Counted from the stretch's first letter, positions 36,767 through 49,275 are shown. The stretch: DNA of 64,000 bases from Diospyros lotus (GCF_014633365.1 NC_068341.1:21124339-21188338); one strand, 5' to 3'. Made by a program: numbers and translations. Notes: a model not told the origin generated them from the sequence alone.

Positions 36767-38760
36767 GTGTGGGGTGCTGAGTCTTGCGGGGAGAGTAAAG
36801 TTGGAGTAATTGAGAATAGTTTAACGCAGAGGTGATGTGTGCAGTGTTTGATGGACTCCGTAAAAGATGACAGCTATCACCCTCGGATTACACCAGGCAA
36901 ATTGCAAAACTGCCAACAGGATTGCTGATTCCCATGGTATTTTGGCTGTTTCCTGGTTTTATTCGGACGGTCAATACACGCCGTTAGTGTGAATTCAAAT
37001 TATTTCCCAGAATAATTATCATTCTAATTAAAAGGTTACTCTAAAATTTAATTTCTCTTAGCACTGAACCATTAGTTAACGTGGCAGCCCCGGTGAGATT
37101 CTCTAAGGCAGACAAGGCATCACATTTAAACAGCAACAAATATTTACACTCACAAAGATAAGAGTTTTGTTCTATTGTTCGTGTAAGATTTACCCAACAA
37201 AGGCTAACAAGGGGTGAAGGAGGGAGGGGTGAGGCCTACAACGACCCTCTCACATTTGCTTACCTCATCCTATCATATTAAATGTTACGTTGCCCGTAAC
37301 ATTTTCCCACAAAGATATATTATATATTAATATATAAGTATACAGAGATTATCTTCAATGTCCTGTCCTTGGAAGTTACTATTTTTCTGCTTTGTTTTTC
37401 TTGATGATGATGAGGTGATGGCCGAAAATTTCAACCTACATAATATATATAGTAATTTTTCTGTAATAAGGGAAGCAGAGAAAGGAAAAGTCAAGATGTG
37501 TGCCTCCAGGTTCCGATGGGGTCTATGGATTAGGTGGGTCCCGCCACGGGCCAAGTGGACCCGCCAAATCATGATCAGCTGCGTGCAGGGTACGTCCGGC
37601 GTTGTATATACATAACATATCATTTTTTAGTGTCCCCATAAATGTTAATATTTTATTATAAAAATGTTATTAATGTCAAAACAGTAATTTTGAATATGGA
37701 TATATATATATATATATATTTAATAGATTATTTCTTTTTTAAAACTAGTAAAACTTAAATTAATCCGCACCTTATTCTATTACAAATTTCTGATTTAATC
37801 TTTCAAGCACAATTTTCATGTTCTATTGGGTACAGTCAATTGGCACATCAAGAGTAAAGGGTATAACTCGTAATTTGATAAAATCTCAAAGTTCAAAATT
37901 GTGGGTTTAATTTAAATTTTACTAAATTTTAAAAAATTCTAGCTCCGTTACTATGCATGTTACTGGTAAAAGAATAAACAAGATTATTATGATATTAATA
38001 ACAAAGAAGAGGGATCCTTTTCAGTCTAGAGATCATATTTGCTCAAGTAACCTCTTTTTTCCTCCTCTGATATCTCGTCATCTCCACAAGCGGTTATTTC
38101 ATGGTAACTTTAAAGGAAGCATGAAAGGAAAGGTATTTGGACAGCACTTAGCTTTTAGGTATTGGCCTCTCACTGCTTTCCACGACATTTTGTTTTCGTC
38201 CTTTCTTTTATTTGACAAGCAATAGTGTGCCTTTTGAGTTTTGAGCGCCCCAATTGCGTTTGGTCCCCCCCCCCCCCCCCCCCCCCCCCCTAGCATCAAG
38301 GATAAATTGAAAAAAGAAAAACTTGCCATTATCCAAAAACCTTGGCGAATTTGCTTTTTCAACTTTGAATTTTAGAATTTTAGTTACTTTATCATTACAT
38401 CTCAGTCTGGTATTTTGTTATGCCATGCCAAGTTTAAGAGATATTGTTGTCTGAATACAAAAATTAAAATTTATATTAAGAAAAGAGTTCTAGAAATCAA
38501 CAGAATTTGGTGGGAGGACAAGACTTGTCCGAGAAAAACCAACACTTGTTGTGAGAGGGCTCGATTTGCTATCTAGAGGAGATTTTAAAGAGAAGTGCCT
38601 TGTAAGCGAGAAACAAGTTTTCGATACTTAAGTCAAATGAAATCATGGCGAGCTTATGGCCATGGCCCCCGCTATGGTACGACCAAGTTTAGCTGCCCTC
38701 AACCTCGCCGATCATCGCATCGGCCTCCTCTAAATCGACGTTGTTGTTGCTTCGCCATTT
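36767..38760. other. Intergenic DNA upstream of ADH1
   Basis: No gene is supported. A (TA)n tract lies at 37698-37721 and a run of 26 C at 38265-38290. The frames 37327-37623, 37358-37615 and 37953-38225 lack family similarity that I can recognise. Confidence 0.4.
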
Positions 38761-39034
38761 TGTAATATCCGGGAATGATTTGAGGTCATAAATAATATTT
38801 GATGAAGGGTACAAGTGGAATTTTCGAAAAAATGAGATTATAAGGTACACTAATGCAGCTTTGAACAACCGAATTAGTCAGAGGGAGTACCCTGGACCCT
38901 AGATTTTTAAGAAAAATAGTTTGGTAATGACGAGTAATATGATTTATGATTTTAGGCATCAAAAGAAGTTAGATTGGGAACAGTTTCCAGTACAGCTATC
39001 AACCAGGTTGAGTAAACCGAATGATCGTAAGGGA

Positions 39035-41185
39035 TGTAATACTCGAGATTTTTAGATTCAGAAACTTGAGAAAATATGATATTTTAAGGGATTGTGGATG
39101 TTTGGAGATAAAAGTTCAATTTTTGAGCCAGGGGCAAAATCGTAATTTTTGAGGTTCGGGTAAGAGTGTAATTTACCTAAAAATCAGGGATATTAGCATA
39201 ATTAGTCCATTCTTCAGGGACTAAAATGCAATTAAAAAATAGTCCAGGGACCATGTTGAAAATGGTCTAAGTGCAATTATCCAAAAGTTCAGACCAAAGT
39301 GTAATTCTTGAAACCTTTTACTAAGGGCATTTGAGAGATTCAGGAAAAGCCTCATAAATAACGTTAGAGATAAGGATGAAGGCTCATGATGACTTTAAGG
39401 ATAAGATAAGATTTGGATAAGATTTTGATTTGGATATCAATGATTATATAAAATCTTAGAAGATTTAGAATGATTGCAGAATATCTTAGAAGATTTGGTA
39501 ATGATTATATAATATCTTGGAAGATTTACAATGATTGCAGAAGATCTTTAGAAGATTTGAAATGATTGTAAAAGATTTTGGAAGATTTGAAATGATTGCA
39601 GAATATATGTTTTTTGGTGGCTAAGTTTCCAAAACCTATAAATAGGGGTTCATAATCAAAGGTTTCTCATTCGAAATTGTGAGAAGTTCGTGATAGACAA
39701 GAGTGCTTCGAGTTTAGTGGATAAAAGGCTTTTTAAGCATACGCGAAGCATCACACGCGTAGAGCACTTGGGCAGCACGTGAGGACGTGTAAGGAGGTGG
39801 TTTGGTTAAAAGACTTGAGGAGTTGCACGAAAATTGAGATTGGGCACAAGATTCGAAGTGTTCTGAGTTTCGTTCAAGGTGACTATTCTACCTGAAAACT
39901 TGGTTTTAAGTTGTGAGTGTTCGCCCCCAAAACTTGATTTATTATACTTGTTCTATCTGAACATGGATGTGATTTCATGCAAAATGGTTTTGTGCATTGA
40001 AATGGTAACCGATGACGGTTGGTTTTTATGAGGGAGGTTTATCCCTAAACGTTTTGAATTGGTGCATTGCATTTTATAAAATGTTGTTTATATGATGCAT
40101 TGAATTGTGAAATGTGGCATTGTCTTAAGTTTTGTGTGTACGTATGGAATGTCAACCTAAGATGTTGTCTGGATAGTGTAGCCAGAATTCTCCAAGGGAA
40201 TAACGGAAGAATAGGGGTATCTGATGCTGGTGTGCATGTCAGGATAGCCGTCTTGATTTCCGTGCCAGACTGTTTGGTCAGGGAAGTTGCATTAGGACGA
40301 CTAGGTGGTCCATACTGTGTTGTTCATATGGCATGTTAGTCTAGGATGTTGTCTGGATAGTGTAGCCGTAATTCTCCAAGGGCGTGACGGAATAATAAAG
40401 GTATCTGATGCTGGTAAGGATGTTAGGATAGCCGCCTTGATTTTTCGTGCCAGGCCGTTTGGCCAAAGAAGTTACACTAGGATGACTAGGTGGTCCATGT
40501 GAAATTTTAGGAGTTGGGATTGTATGGTGGTTCCTGGATGCTTAAGGTGGGAACGTATTCTGGTAAGATGCGTTGGCAGCCTCATTTAAGCTAGAATCGC
40601 GTCGTGTCGTCGAGTCGGTATGGTCGCATAGCTTTTAGAGAGATTGCTCTTTTCCCGTGATAGGGTTAAGCGCGTGGGATTCTCTTGGGCTAGGGCTTAC
40701 CGGGTGTATTGGTTTATTTCATGTCTTGCATTCATTCATGAAAAATGTGATTTTGAACTCTCACTTAGATAATTCAGCATCTAATTTGGACTATGTCCCT
40801 GGAATATTCAAACGTTCCAGGTGAAGGCAGCGGTTCGAAAGGAAAAAGAATTGCCAAGGGATGACGGCGATAGATAATGTTTTATATTATGTCCTTTTAG
40901 TTATGTTGTTTATTTTGAAAACGTCATGTAAACGTTGGTGCAACTTTATATTATAAATAAAGTGGTTTCGGTTATGACCTGTTAAGGTTTTGATCTGGCT
41001 TCCGCATTTGAATTGGTGAACCTATCTTAGTTTATTGATAGTTCATAATTGATATACTGAGAAGGTGTAACGGGATCTTCGGGGAAAGGTGTTTGTGTTG
41101 GGTTTCTGTTGTTTATTTGGAAAAAAAATTTATATCCCCAGAATCTTACGTTATGTAACGCCTTCCCGGGAATTGGGGTGTTACA
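39035..41185 (+). repeat. gypsy-type LTR (family Y), well preserved copy
   Basis: Matches 7667-8050 at its start. TATA box CCTATAAATAGG at 39635-39646. It contains a tandem duplication (40150-40333 and 40334-40503), CGTTCCAGGTGAAGG near 40813, and ends GGGGTGTTACA. The frames 40067-40339 and 40305-40502 simply read the two duplicated copies and show no known domain. Confidence 0.7.
40150..40503 (+). repeat. ~180-bp tandem duplication inside the family Y LTR
   Basis: Both copies read 'gatgttgtctggatagtgta', 'attctccaaggg', 'gtatctgatgctgg', 'aggatagccg' and 'actaggtggtcca' in the same order, with about 15% differences by eye. Confidence 0.8.
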
Positions 41186-41529
41186 CATTTGCAGCAGTCG
41201 CTCACCCGAGCTGCTATGGTCGCGGCTTGCAGCCATGGATGCTGTCTGCTTGCTGCGACCAGCTCCGGCCACTACCAGCCACTAGCTCCCTTTCTCAATC
41301 TCCCTTCTTTCTTCTCTCAAGATAGCCCTCTCTCTGTTTCCCACGATCTCTCTGCCCTAGCTCTCACGAGGCATTCTATGCAGTCGATTCAGTACTGATA
41401 ACTGTAAGAATTATACTTAAGTTCCAAATCTTTTAATAATTTCATTTATGGCCCAAGTTAAAATTACTCTTGAGCTCTTTAAAAAATTTGGGATATTACA
41501 GCCATCCCATTGTGGGTTAAAATTCATAA

Positions 41530-41990
41530 CCCCCATTAGAATGATGGTCCCTGAAGGGGATTTCAATTATGGCCAGTCAGATTGGAAAACCTCTATATGC
41601 AGGCCCAATGACAAATGATAGATCAAGATTAGGTTATACCAGGGTTTGTGTCGAGGTCAATGTTTTATCTAAGTTTCCAAAGCATATTGATATTGACCAG
41701 GGTATTGATAAAGCCATTAGGGAACGTCGTATCTCTTGGTTGCCTATTGAGTATTAGTGGATTCCATTTATTTGCTCCCACTATAGGGTTTTTGGTCACT
41801 TAAATGTGCAATGCCCAAAATAGTCAAAACCTGACCTTCCAAAGACTAATGAGAAAGGAGATGAGGAAGAGGGTTTTGTTAAAGTGCAAAGTAAAAAAGG
41901 GAAAGACAAGATGAAGGCTAGGGGTGAGGAAGCAGGCCCATCATCTAGAGAATGGTTCCTGGATTCGGATGAAAACTTTTCTTTCTCTAT
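41530..41990 (+). pseudogene. LINE ORF1-like nucleic-acid-binding protein fragment
   Basis: ASQIGKPLYAGPMT, LGYTRVCVEVNV and the zinc-knuckle-like segment IPFICSHYRVFGHLNVQCPK (one Cys of the usual CX2CX4HX4C appears to be Tyr) match the DUF4283 / CCHC arrangement of plant L1 ORF1. A stop at 41755-41757 splits it. Continues as a lysine-rich linker to about 41990. Confidence 0.75.
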
Positions 41991-42179
41991 CCCCAAATCT
42001 TTTTTTGGAACCATTTTCCCAGCCTACCGCATCCTAATCGCCATGATGAGCCTTATTGGCTTCCGACCCCAAATAAGCTCTTCTCAGTTAGGGTCGCTTT
42101 CTAGGAAATTCAAGCCTAGTGCCCCTATGTTTCCTAGTATCGTTTAGTATGGTCGTTTGCTGGTATACTTGCTTACTCT

Positions 42180-42600
42180 TGACTGTATTAACTTGTTCTT
42201 ATCTTTTCCGAATAGATGTTTTCTTTGCAGGGCTGATGCTGAGAGACATAGCCACATGTTCTTTCAGTGTAGTTATTACAAAGAGGTGTTGTCTTTCTTT
42301 TGTAGATCAAAGAAATTCAGCTGGTCCTGGCACAAATGGGATATTAGTCCTTTGGGTAGCAGCTAGATGGAGTGGCAAGAATCCCTAGTAGGTGGCGAAT
42401 AGATTAGTTCTTCATCCCTTGGTGTATTTCATTTGGAGGGAGCGCAACAACAGGTGTTTTCATGATCAGGAAAGATCAGCATCCCAGTTGGCTCACTTGA
42501 TTCAGTGTGCGGTGTGGGCCCGTCTGACAACTATTGGCTTCAGGTCATCCCTTCAAAGTCATGCTTTTCGTCATGTTTGACAGCTTCTGAGAGACCATAC
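42180..42600 (+). pseudogene. LINE ORF2 C-terminal zinc-binding (zf-RVT) fragment
   Basis: Reads CFLCRADAERHSHMFFQCSY, the zf-RVT zinc-binding motif, then after a stop and frame change FIWRERNNRCFHD, which is the common end of plant L1 ORF2. Confidence 0.75.
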
Positions 42601-43018
42601 CTCTTCCCCCATTGAGATGTCATTGCTTTGAAGGCATACCTTTATGTCCATGGAGTCTCATCCTTAGAACCAACTCCTCCTATGCTTATGCTTCGTTGAT
42701 TCCCAACTTACTTGGGTTTGTCTGTTAATCAGACCTTGGACTGTCAAAGATCTTATCTGCCACATTATCATATCTAGATGGGATTTTTGTCTTGTTTTTG
42801 ACCAGTGTATTTATCTTGTACATATTTTAGTTTTCTTTATTTTCTTTTTCTTTTATGTTTTTTTATTTTTTACTTTTTTTTCGTTTTTTTGGCCCAGAGA
42901 ATGATCATTGATGTGTTGTTCCCCCTGGTGTTTTGGTGGTCCAGGGTTTGCCCTGACTTTGCTTTGTAGCCTTTTTTGACATGTTTTATTTTATATATTT
43001 CTTATTTAAAAAAAAAAA

Positions 43019-43949
43019 TAAGTCTATAGATTGAATTACCATTAGAACTCACTTTGTTTGAAGAAAGGGTAAATTACTTTATCGGTGATTGAATTTTATA
43101 ATTCGTAATAAATTAGTTATTATATTTTAATTTTTATTATCATAATTATTAAATTTTAATTTATATTAACATTTAGTTTTATTTTTAATTTTTCTATTAA
43201 TGAAAACAGAAACAGAAATAATATACATTAATATATATAAATCCTAAAACATTTTAGGACCGAGCCTTACCTGGCTGGCTTTTGAATTTGAACTGAAGGT
43301 AGGACTCCTGTAGAACTTTCTGACCTAATTTCATTTCTTCTAATTTTGCTGCAATTGTCAACCAGTTTCTTGTTCATTTCAAACAAAAAAAAAATAGCTG
43401 TCACTTTCAATTCCAAGAATTAGAGCACCAGCATGCCCATCCTTTGAAAAAGGCAGCCATTAGATTCTCTCCTCACTTATTTAGACACTATTCAGTTATG
43501 ATTTCTCTTTCAACTGTTTGGGGTGGGATCCCTTGGAAGACGATTGCTTGGTACTACAATGCTTGAAAAAGGCTGTGTCACTATTTTGTGTTGGGTGTTT
43601 CTATGTAGGGCCCGCTCAAGGAGTTGTGGATGATAGTTAATCTAGAGATCCTTTTAAAAAATTAAAAAAAAAAATTATATTTTTTTATTTTTTAAATTGT
43701 AAAATCATTAATTAAATGTTTATATTTTAGTTTAGTAATAAAATATTTTTTAATTGACCCAAATTACTTAATTTTTTTTTGTGATATAGTTAAATGTAAA
43801 TAAAATTTTATTAATTTTAATTTTAAAAAACTTTTTTCTGCTGAAGTGCTAGTACATGAATAGTTAATAATATATTATAAATTATCTATGTGTTTAGAGA
43901 AAAAATTATTTTTTTTATATAAAATTTAGTATCACAAGTAGTGTTTTTA
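43019..43949. other. AT-rich DNA without recognised gene
   Basis: Long A/T runs, one GC-richer block 43250-43640. Nothing identifiable. Confidence 0.4.
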
Positions 43950-44500
43950 TTTCAATGATTATAATTTTTTAAAAAAAATAATTCTAAAAAAAAATTTAAA
44001 CTATCAATGTCAGAGAACATATCATGTTTTAAAAAAAATTTAAGATTTGAATTTTTTTTTTTCAAATTATCATTATCAAGTAATTTTAAATTTTCTACAT
44101 TATAAAGGAAATCAAAATTATTTTCGTAAATTTTAAATTGTTCAAATATATTTTGAATAGAAGAAATACCATAATCAACTAAATATGTAAAATAATTAAT
44201 TTTAAAAGATTCTTCAATAGATAATTTAATCTCCTCATTTTCATTCTTATTAATTTGTTTCTTTCTTCTTATTATACGTTTTTCATGAAATTTTAATTCT
44301 ATATTTATTTACTCTGCAATTTCTTTAGCAAAAATCAAAGAAAATTTAAAACCATATTCTCTATAATTTTTGAAAAAAGAAATAACACCTTTTAAGTGAT
44401 CTATTACAATAGTAATATCTATATTTTTACATTGTAAATATTTACTAATTGTATTAACATAAAACAACACATCGTATCAAATAATTATGCCATATAATCG
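43950..44500 (-). pseudogene. hAT-type (ZMYM1-like) transposase remnant
   Basis: Minus-strand translation from 44490 gives VNTISKYLQCKNIDI, DHLKGVISFFKNYREYGF and IFAKEIAE, then a stop, then ELKFHEKRIIRRKKQ, EESFKINYFTYLVDYGISS and RFEQFKIYENNFDFLY. This is the order seen in plant TTF-zinc-finger / ZMYM1-like hAT transposases, just upstream of the C-terminal dimerisation region. It is AT-mutated and contains stops. The catalytic regions are not in this fragment. Termini of the parent element were not found. Confidence 0.7.
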
Positions 44501-44759
44501 GCAATAGGTGAACATGAGCCTCATCATCTTCTCTTCTTTATTCTATTTTTTATTTTCTATCATTGCTTCTCTCCCTCCTCTCCCCCCCCCCCCCTCTCTC
44601 TCTCTTCAGTTGTCACTCAAAAGTAAAAATGTCACACTTCACTTACTCACATTTATTGTTATCATAGGGCAGGGGAAGGGGTTGGCAGCTATTAGTTCAA
44701 TTAATGGTAAAAATATCCTAAGAGAGATGAATTGAGATATATATATATATATATCTTGA

Positions 44760-46250
44760 TTTCTTTTAACACCGTATAAAGAAAAAAAATTGACTTCGAA
44801 ATAAACGGATTATGTTTCGAAATCAAAGTTTATATTTGACTAAGTTTCGAAATATAGTATACAAATTTCAAAATGTAAGTTTTTATTTTTAGATATTTCA
44901 AAATTTTTAGCTTGTAATTTGAAATACCAATTTTAGCAAATGATGATCTTCTTAAGAATAAGTAAACAATAATATTTATAATCAATAATACTCGTTTGTT
45001 TTAAATAAATAGAGTCATTTTTAACTTGACAATCTTTTTTAAGAGTTTGAGTAATGAACAAAAACCAAATGAAAAATAATTTTGAGTACACGAATATTTT
45101 AGAGTAGTTCGGTATCAAGTCTTGTCCACTACCTTTAAGTCTTGCCACTTAAAGATTTTCAATCTCAATCACTTTTACCAAAGAAAAAAAGATTTTACCA
45201 AGATTCACCCCAAAATCTTTACATGCAATGAGTTTTTAAGACTAAACTCAAACTTCACAACAAATGGTAAATAAAAGAAATTAATTTTACAACCCAAACA
45301 ACTATGATATCAATAAATACCATACCAATGGCTATACAAACCTCTTATAACAACTTGAGAGAAGGAGAGCTAGGAGTAATAACACTTCTTAATTCCACTT
45401 GCTTCTCCTTTACACATTCAATGCACAATAAATAGAAGATTCCTTGCTTTGATACATCAATAAATGCTTTTTGGTTTTGTTATTTTCTTTTTTCATCTTC
45501 AAACACCTGCTATTTATATGAAAATATAGAATTTTAATTGTTTATAGCCGTTAGAGATAATATATCACAAAATTTGAAACCATGTTTTGAAACATAACTA
45601 AACGGACTTTGAAACATCCCAATTTGTACTAAGGTTTCGAAACATATACTTTATGTTTCGAAATATCAGACTTTACAGCTGGCCCTACAGACTGTGATAG
45701 CATTTTATGCAAGACAAAAACATTTACCTACCAAGTTTTACAATGATTACAATTTTAAATTTGAATTTGCTTTCATGAAAATGGAATTAAGAGATTGAAT
45801 TACTTTTAGATACAAAAACAATTTCCAAAAAATATATATTTCAAATTTTCTTGAACTTACTATTAGAAACGACAAAGGTTTCAGAACATAACATGCATGT
45901 TTTGAAATATGGGTACTTAGAAACATTTGTTTTGGACCAAAACCTCACTTTGAAACACATGCATTATATAGATGTTTCGAAACATAACATACATATTCGA
46001 AAAATATTTGAAATCTTAACAAGAGAGTTTCCAAACATATATAGAAACATGTTTTGGTGAAGTTTCAAATTATAGACACCAAGTTTCGAAACATAATGCA
46101 TAAACTTTAGATTTTTTAAACTTTTGAATTTTCGAACCAAAACCATATGTGCATGTTTCGAAACCAAGGACTCTTATTTTGAAACATGATTTTAACACAT
46201 TGAATTTTTGGATCTAATTTTAGTTTTTCATCAAACATATTTTCTCATTA
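44760..46250 (-). repeat. Sirevirus-like LTR in reverse orientation (TTCGAA word)
   Basis: Read on the minus strand: TTCGAA variants from 46200 to 45580, a TATA-like TCATATAAATAGC at 45522-45510, the 'gtgattgagattgaaaat' block at 45176-45150, and more TTCGAA variants from 44920 to 44790. The same block order occurs on the plus strand at 5190-5948. No coding region of the parent element adjoins. The frames at 45851-46167 read the repeats and are not genes. Confidence 0.6.
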
Positions 46251-46449
46251 ATTAAAAAATATGTCACAATAGCAGCTATAGTTCGGTAGGGCTAGTGGCA
46301 CAAGCTCTCTCTATCTTTTTCTTTCTCGCCCACGTCCCGCCATCCATCTCTCTCTAGCACACGCTGTCTCCTTTGGTTTCTATTGATCGATCCAATCGGC
46401 GTCTTGCCATTTCTTCCTCAACTTCACCTCTTCCTGGTCTTGGCTCCTT

Positions 46450-46735
46450 AGTGGTCGGCTGTTGGTGGCCTCGTTCAGTTTTTCTAGGCAGGGCTGACGG
46501 GCTCTGCAAATTTTGTATGGCCCTCATTTCTGGGGGCCAATGACTAATGGTCGTCGATGGCCTCCTTCGAGGTAGTAGGGTTGACGACCTCTGAAAATTT
46601 TTTGGGGCCCATTTTTCTGGGGGCTGACTACTATCAACCGTTGGTGGCCTTTTTCTGGGCAATAGAGCCAACGACCTCTGAAAATTCCCCCCCCCCCCTC
46701 CCCCTTATTTTGGGGGCCCTAAGCATAGCCCTTAG
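46450..46735. repeat. GC-rich imperfect tandem repeat, about 85-95 bp units
   Basis: Three units share 'ggtggcct' or 'gatggcct', 'gacg(a/g)(c/g)ctctg(a/c)aaatt', then 'ggggcc'. A run of C occurs at 46687-46698. Frames on both strands here (46354-46671, 46557-46865) follow from the repeat and lack known domains. Confidence 0.65.
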
Positions 46736-46766
46736 TGGCCTATGTCTTGAACCAACCTTGTTTCTA

Positions 46767-47460
46767 TGGTACCTCTATATTATATCACAAATAACATTGA
46801 GTTATATTATGTTATACCACATATACCCTATATTGTATCCCAAATACTTGTATGTTATATCATAAAAATTCTTGTATTGTACTATAGATATCTCTATGTT
46901 ATACCACAAATACTCATATATCATACCACATGATCTCGTATGTTGTACTATGAATACACCAACGTTGTACCATGTATACCCCTACATTATATTATAGATA
47001 CCCATATATTGTACCACAAGGACAAGTGTATTATATCATGCATATCCCTATGATATACTACAACTATCATTATGTTACACCACGAATACACCTAAATTAC
47101 ACCATAAATACCATATGTCATACAATAAATACCCTCATTTTTATATCACATATATCCTATGTTATAACACGATAACTATATGTTATTCCAAAAATACTCT
47201 TATGTTATATCACAAATATCCTATATTATACCACAGATATCCCCACCTTATACCACAAATATCATTAAGTTATACTAAGAATGTTACTATGTATAACATG
47301 AATGCCACTACTTCATGTCATGGATACCACTACATGATATACCTTTACACTATGCTAAATAAGACCTGTATTTTATATCATGAATATCACTATATTATAA
47401 GATGAATATTTGTCTAATATACTATGACAAATACTCTTAATTTTATTCCACCAATACCTT
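46767..47460. repeat. Degenerate 22-bp minisatellite
   Basis: About 30 units of 20-24 bp with consensus near TTATACCACAAATACCCTATG. Continues at 47480-47504 and 47667-47750 around an inserted SINE. The 96- and 67-residue frames over it encode Tyr/Ile/Pro repeats and are by-products of the period. Confidence 0.85.
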
Positions 47461-47504
47461 AAAATTGTATATATATATATATATGTTATACCAAACATAC
47501 ACTC

Positions 47505-47666
47505 GAGATGATCGCCCTTGCAAAACGCTCAGTGCTTGTGCCCTCGATTACGATAGGAAAGGTAAATAGCAGTTGGACCTTTGGCTCTTACGCAGAGCGA
47601 TGATCAAACTCGCAACCTACTGAATTGACACCAATATATTGTTCATCCGACCGCTTGACCTATGTT
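47505..47666 (-). mobile_element. SINE-like insertion with 20-bp target duplication
   Basis: A 162-bp segment unlike its surroundings is bounded by two identical 20-bp copies of a minisatellite stretch (GTTATACCAAACATACACTC) at 47485-47504 and 47667-47686. The minus strand starts AACATAGGTCAAGCGGTCGG, resembling a tRNA-derived box A, with GTTGCGAGTTTGATC ~50 bases on as a weak box B. A long perfect duplication is typical of LINE-mobilised insertion. The 3' tail is not A-rich. Family unknown. Confidence 0.65.
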
Positions 47667-47750
47667 GTTATACCAAACATACACTCATGTTATACTAGAG
47701 ATACTCTAAAGTTGAACTTACAAGTAACCTTACTTTGTTACAATGAATAC

Positions 47751-49270
47751 CTAAGACTGTTTCATTGATAGATTGACTTTGTTTATGATTGAGTTAGAAA
47801 AATAAGTTGAGGCACGATGTAATTAGGAGATAAGGTAATATGTGTTGAGTTGAAGTGGGATAGGTTAAACAAAACTCCTTTTTGTTAAATTTAAAGTTGG
47901 GTTGAGTTTTGTTTAAGTTTTTAATAAAATTATCCTACATTATGTTGTAATATAATAAAATATTTTTATATAATTATAATATTAATATAATATTTCAAAC
48001 TATAATGTATTATGATAATGTAATGTAGTACAATATATAGTTATATAAAAAATATATTATATAATAATATATTTGATATATATAATAATATTTTAAATTA
48101 GTACATTATTTTTTTGATTGTACTGTAATTATTTTAAAAATCTCTTAAGTTGTAATGTATTGGATTAAAAGATATAAAAAGATTAATAATTTTAAAGGTA
48201 TTTTGAAACACCCTATGGTAGTTATAGAATCTCTGATTTACTTCACTTCTCTTTGCAAGGCCAAAGAAGTGAAGCTTCTATAAAGTTGCAGATGGCATAG
48301 AAAAATCACAGAATCAATAGAAGAGAAGCAAAGTGACCTATAAACAGTTTGGCAACAAGTTTTTTTGAATGTATTCTGCTGATTTTTCTGTTTCTGAAAT
48401 CAGAAAACAGATTCCCAGCCATAATTCAACTCACAAATTTCAACCTTAAGCTCCAAAAAAAGACAGAAAAATCATATATTCTTCCCACTGCAACCAGATA
48501 AAGGTGTTTGGCTACCCATTTGACCCTTATAAGCTTTTAATTTAGCTTATAAGATGTGTAGCTTGTTTTTTTAAGTGTTTGGTAACATCCAACAACTTAA
48601 AACACTACTAAACTTAAAAGCTCATTCACAAGCATTTGGCAAAAGCCCCCCAAGCTTTTCCAAAAACTCTACTAGGAGTTTTTTGCGTTAACGGAATAAA
48701 TTATATATTTATTCTCAAAAAAAATATACATTTCCAACTTGTATTCTTCTTCATCCCCCTACCTTCTTTGATCCCACTACTACTAGACCCATCTCCGCTA
48801 CTGTTAGACCCATCTCCAACCGCCATCGTTGTCATTGTCTGTCACCATCGCCTTTGCCCCAGACCATCTTCTATCGCCTTCATTATCTCCATCATCGCCT
48901 CCTTTTACTATCACCATTGCCCCCATCTAAGATTGCATTCACTATATATATATATATATTAATATATATTAAATTAATATATTTAATATTTCTATAATTT
49001 TATTTACATTATTCAACATATTTATTTTTGACATTTTTATCAAGTTCTAATACTTTATTAACTCTTTCAAACTAAACATATAATTATTAATTAATAACTT
49101 AAAAATATTAAAAATACATTTATTCAAATACGTTATCAACTTATATGCTATTCACTCTTTAAGATTTACACAACTTAAAAATCCATCAACTTAAAAATTG
49201 TTAAAAAAAAAAAAAAGAGGGAAAGCCAACCAGCCTCAAGATCCTCCGGCAAACTAATAGAAAAGGAGAA
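47751..49270. other. Intergenic AT-rich DNA with a possible small TIR element
   Basis: No gene. 48504-49236 begins GGTGTTTGGCTACCC and ends GGGAAAGCCAACC, a loose inverted pair of the kind seen in plant hAT or Harbinger MITEs, with 'cttataag' and 'acttaaaa' words inside. Boundaries and duplication are unproven. The frame 48636-48962 is low complexity. Confidence 0.3.
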
Positions 49271-49275
49271 GACTG

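Larger units (their letters stand above)
38761..41500 (+). mobile_element. Solo gypsy-type LTR (family X), interrupted or composite
   Basis: TGTAATATCC at 38761 and GGATATTACA at 41491-41500 are exact inverted termini. The first 274 bp resemble family X at 15893. A second LTR start (TGTAATACTCGAG, 39035) and end (GGGGTGTTACA, 41185) lie inside, best explained as a family Y LTR nested in X. An alternative is one composite LTR 38761-41185, because CATTT flanks exactly that interval (38756-38760 and 41186-41190). Both readings agree that no internal coding region remains. Confidence 0.6.
41510..43018 (+). mobile_element. L1-type LINE with internal deletion
   Basis: 5' and 3' coding remnants of a plant L1 element are followed by a 3' tail and a poly-A run at 43008-43018. 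ORF1-like sequence at 41530-41900 is followed within ~300 bp by the end of ORF2 (42200-42600); endonuclease and RT domains are missing. No target duplication was identified, so the 5' edge is approximate. Confidence 0.75.

Noticed and set aside
40067..40502. Two related frames suggesting a duplicated small gene
   Set aside because: They correspond to a tandem duplication in an LTR; no start context, domain or splice structure supports a gene.
46972..47405. Two long open frames rich in Tyr, Ile and Pro
   Set aside because: They read through the 22-bp minisatellite; frame openness follows from the repeat, and no domain is visible.
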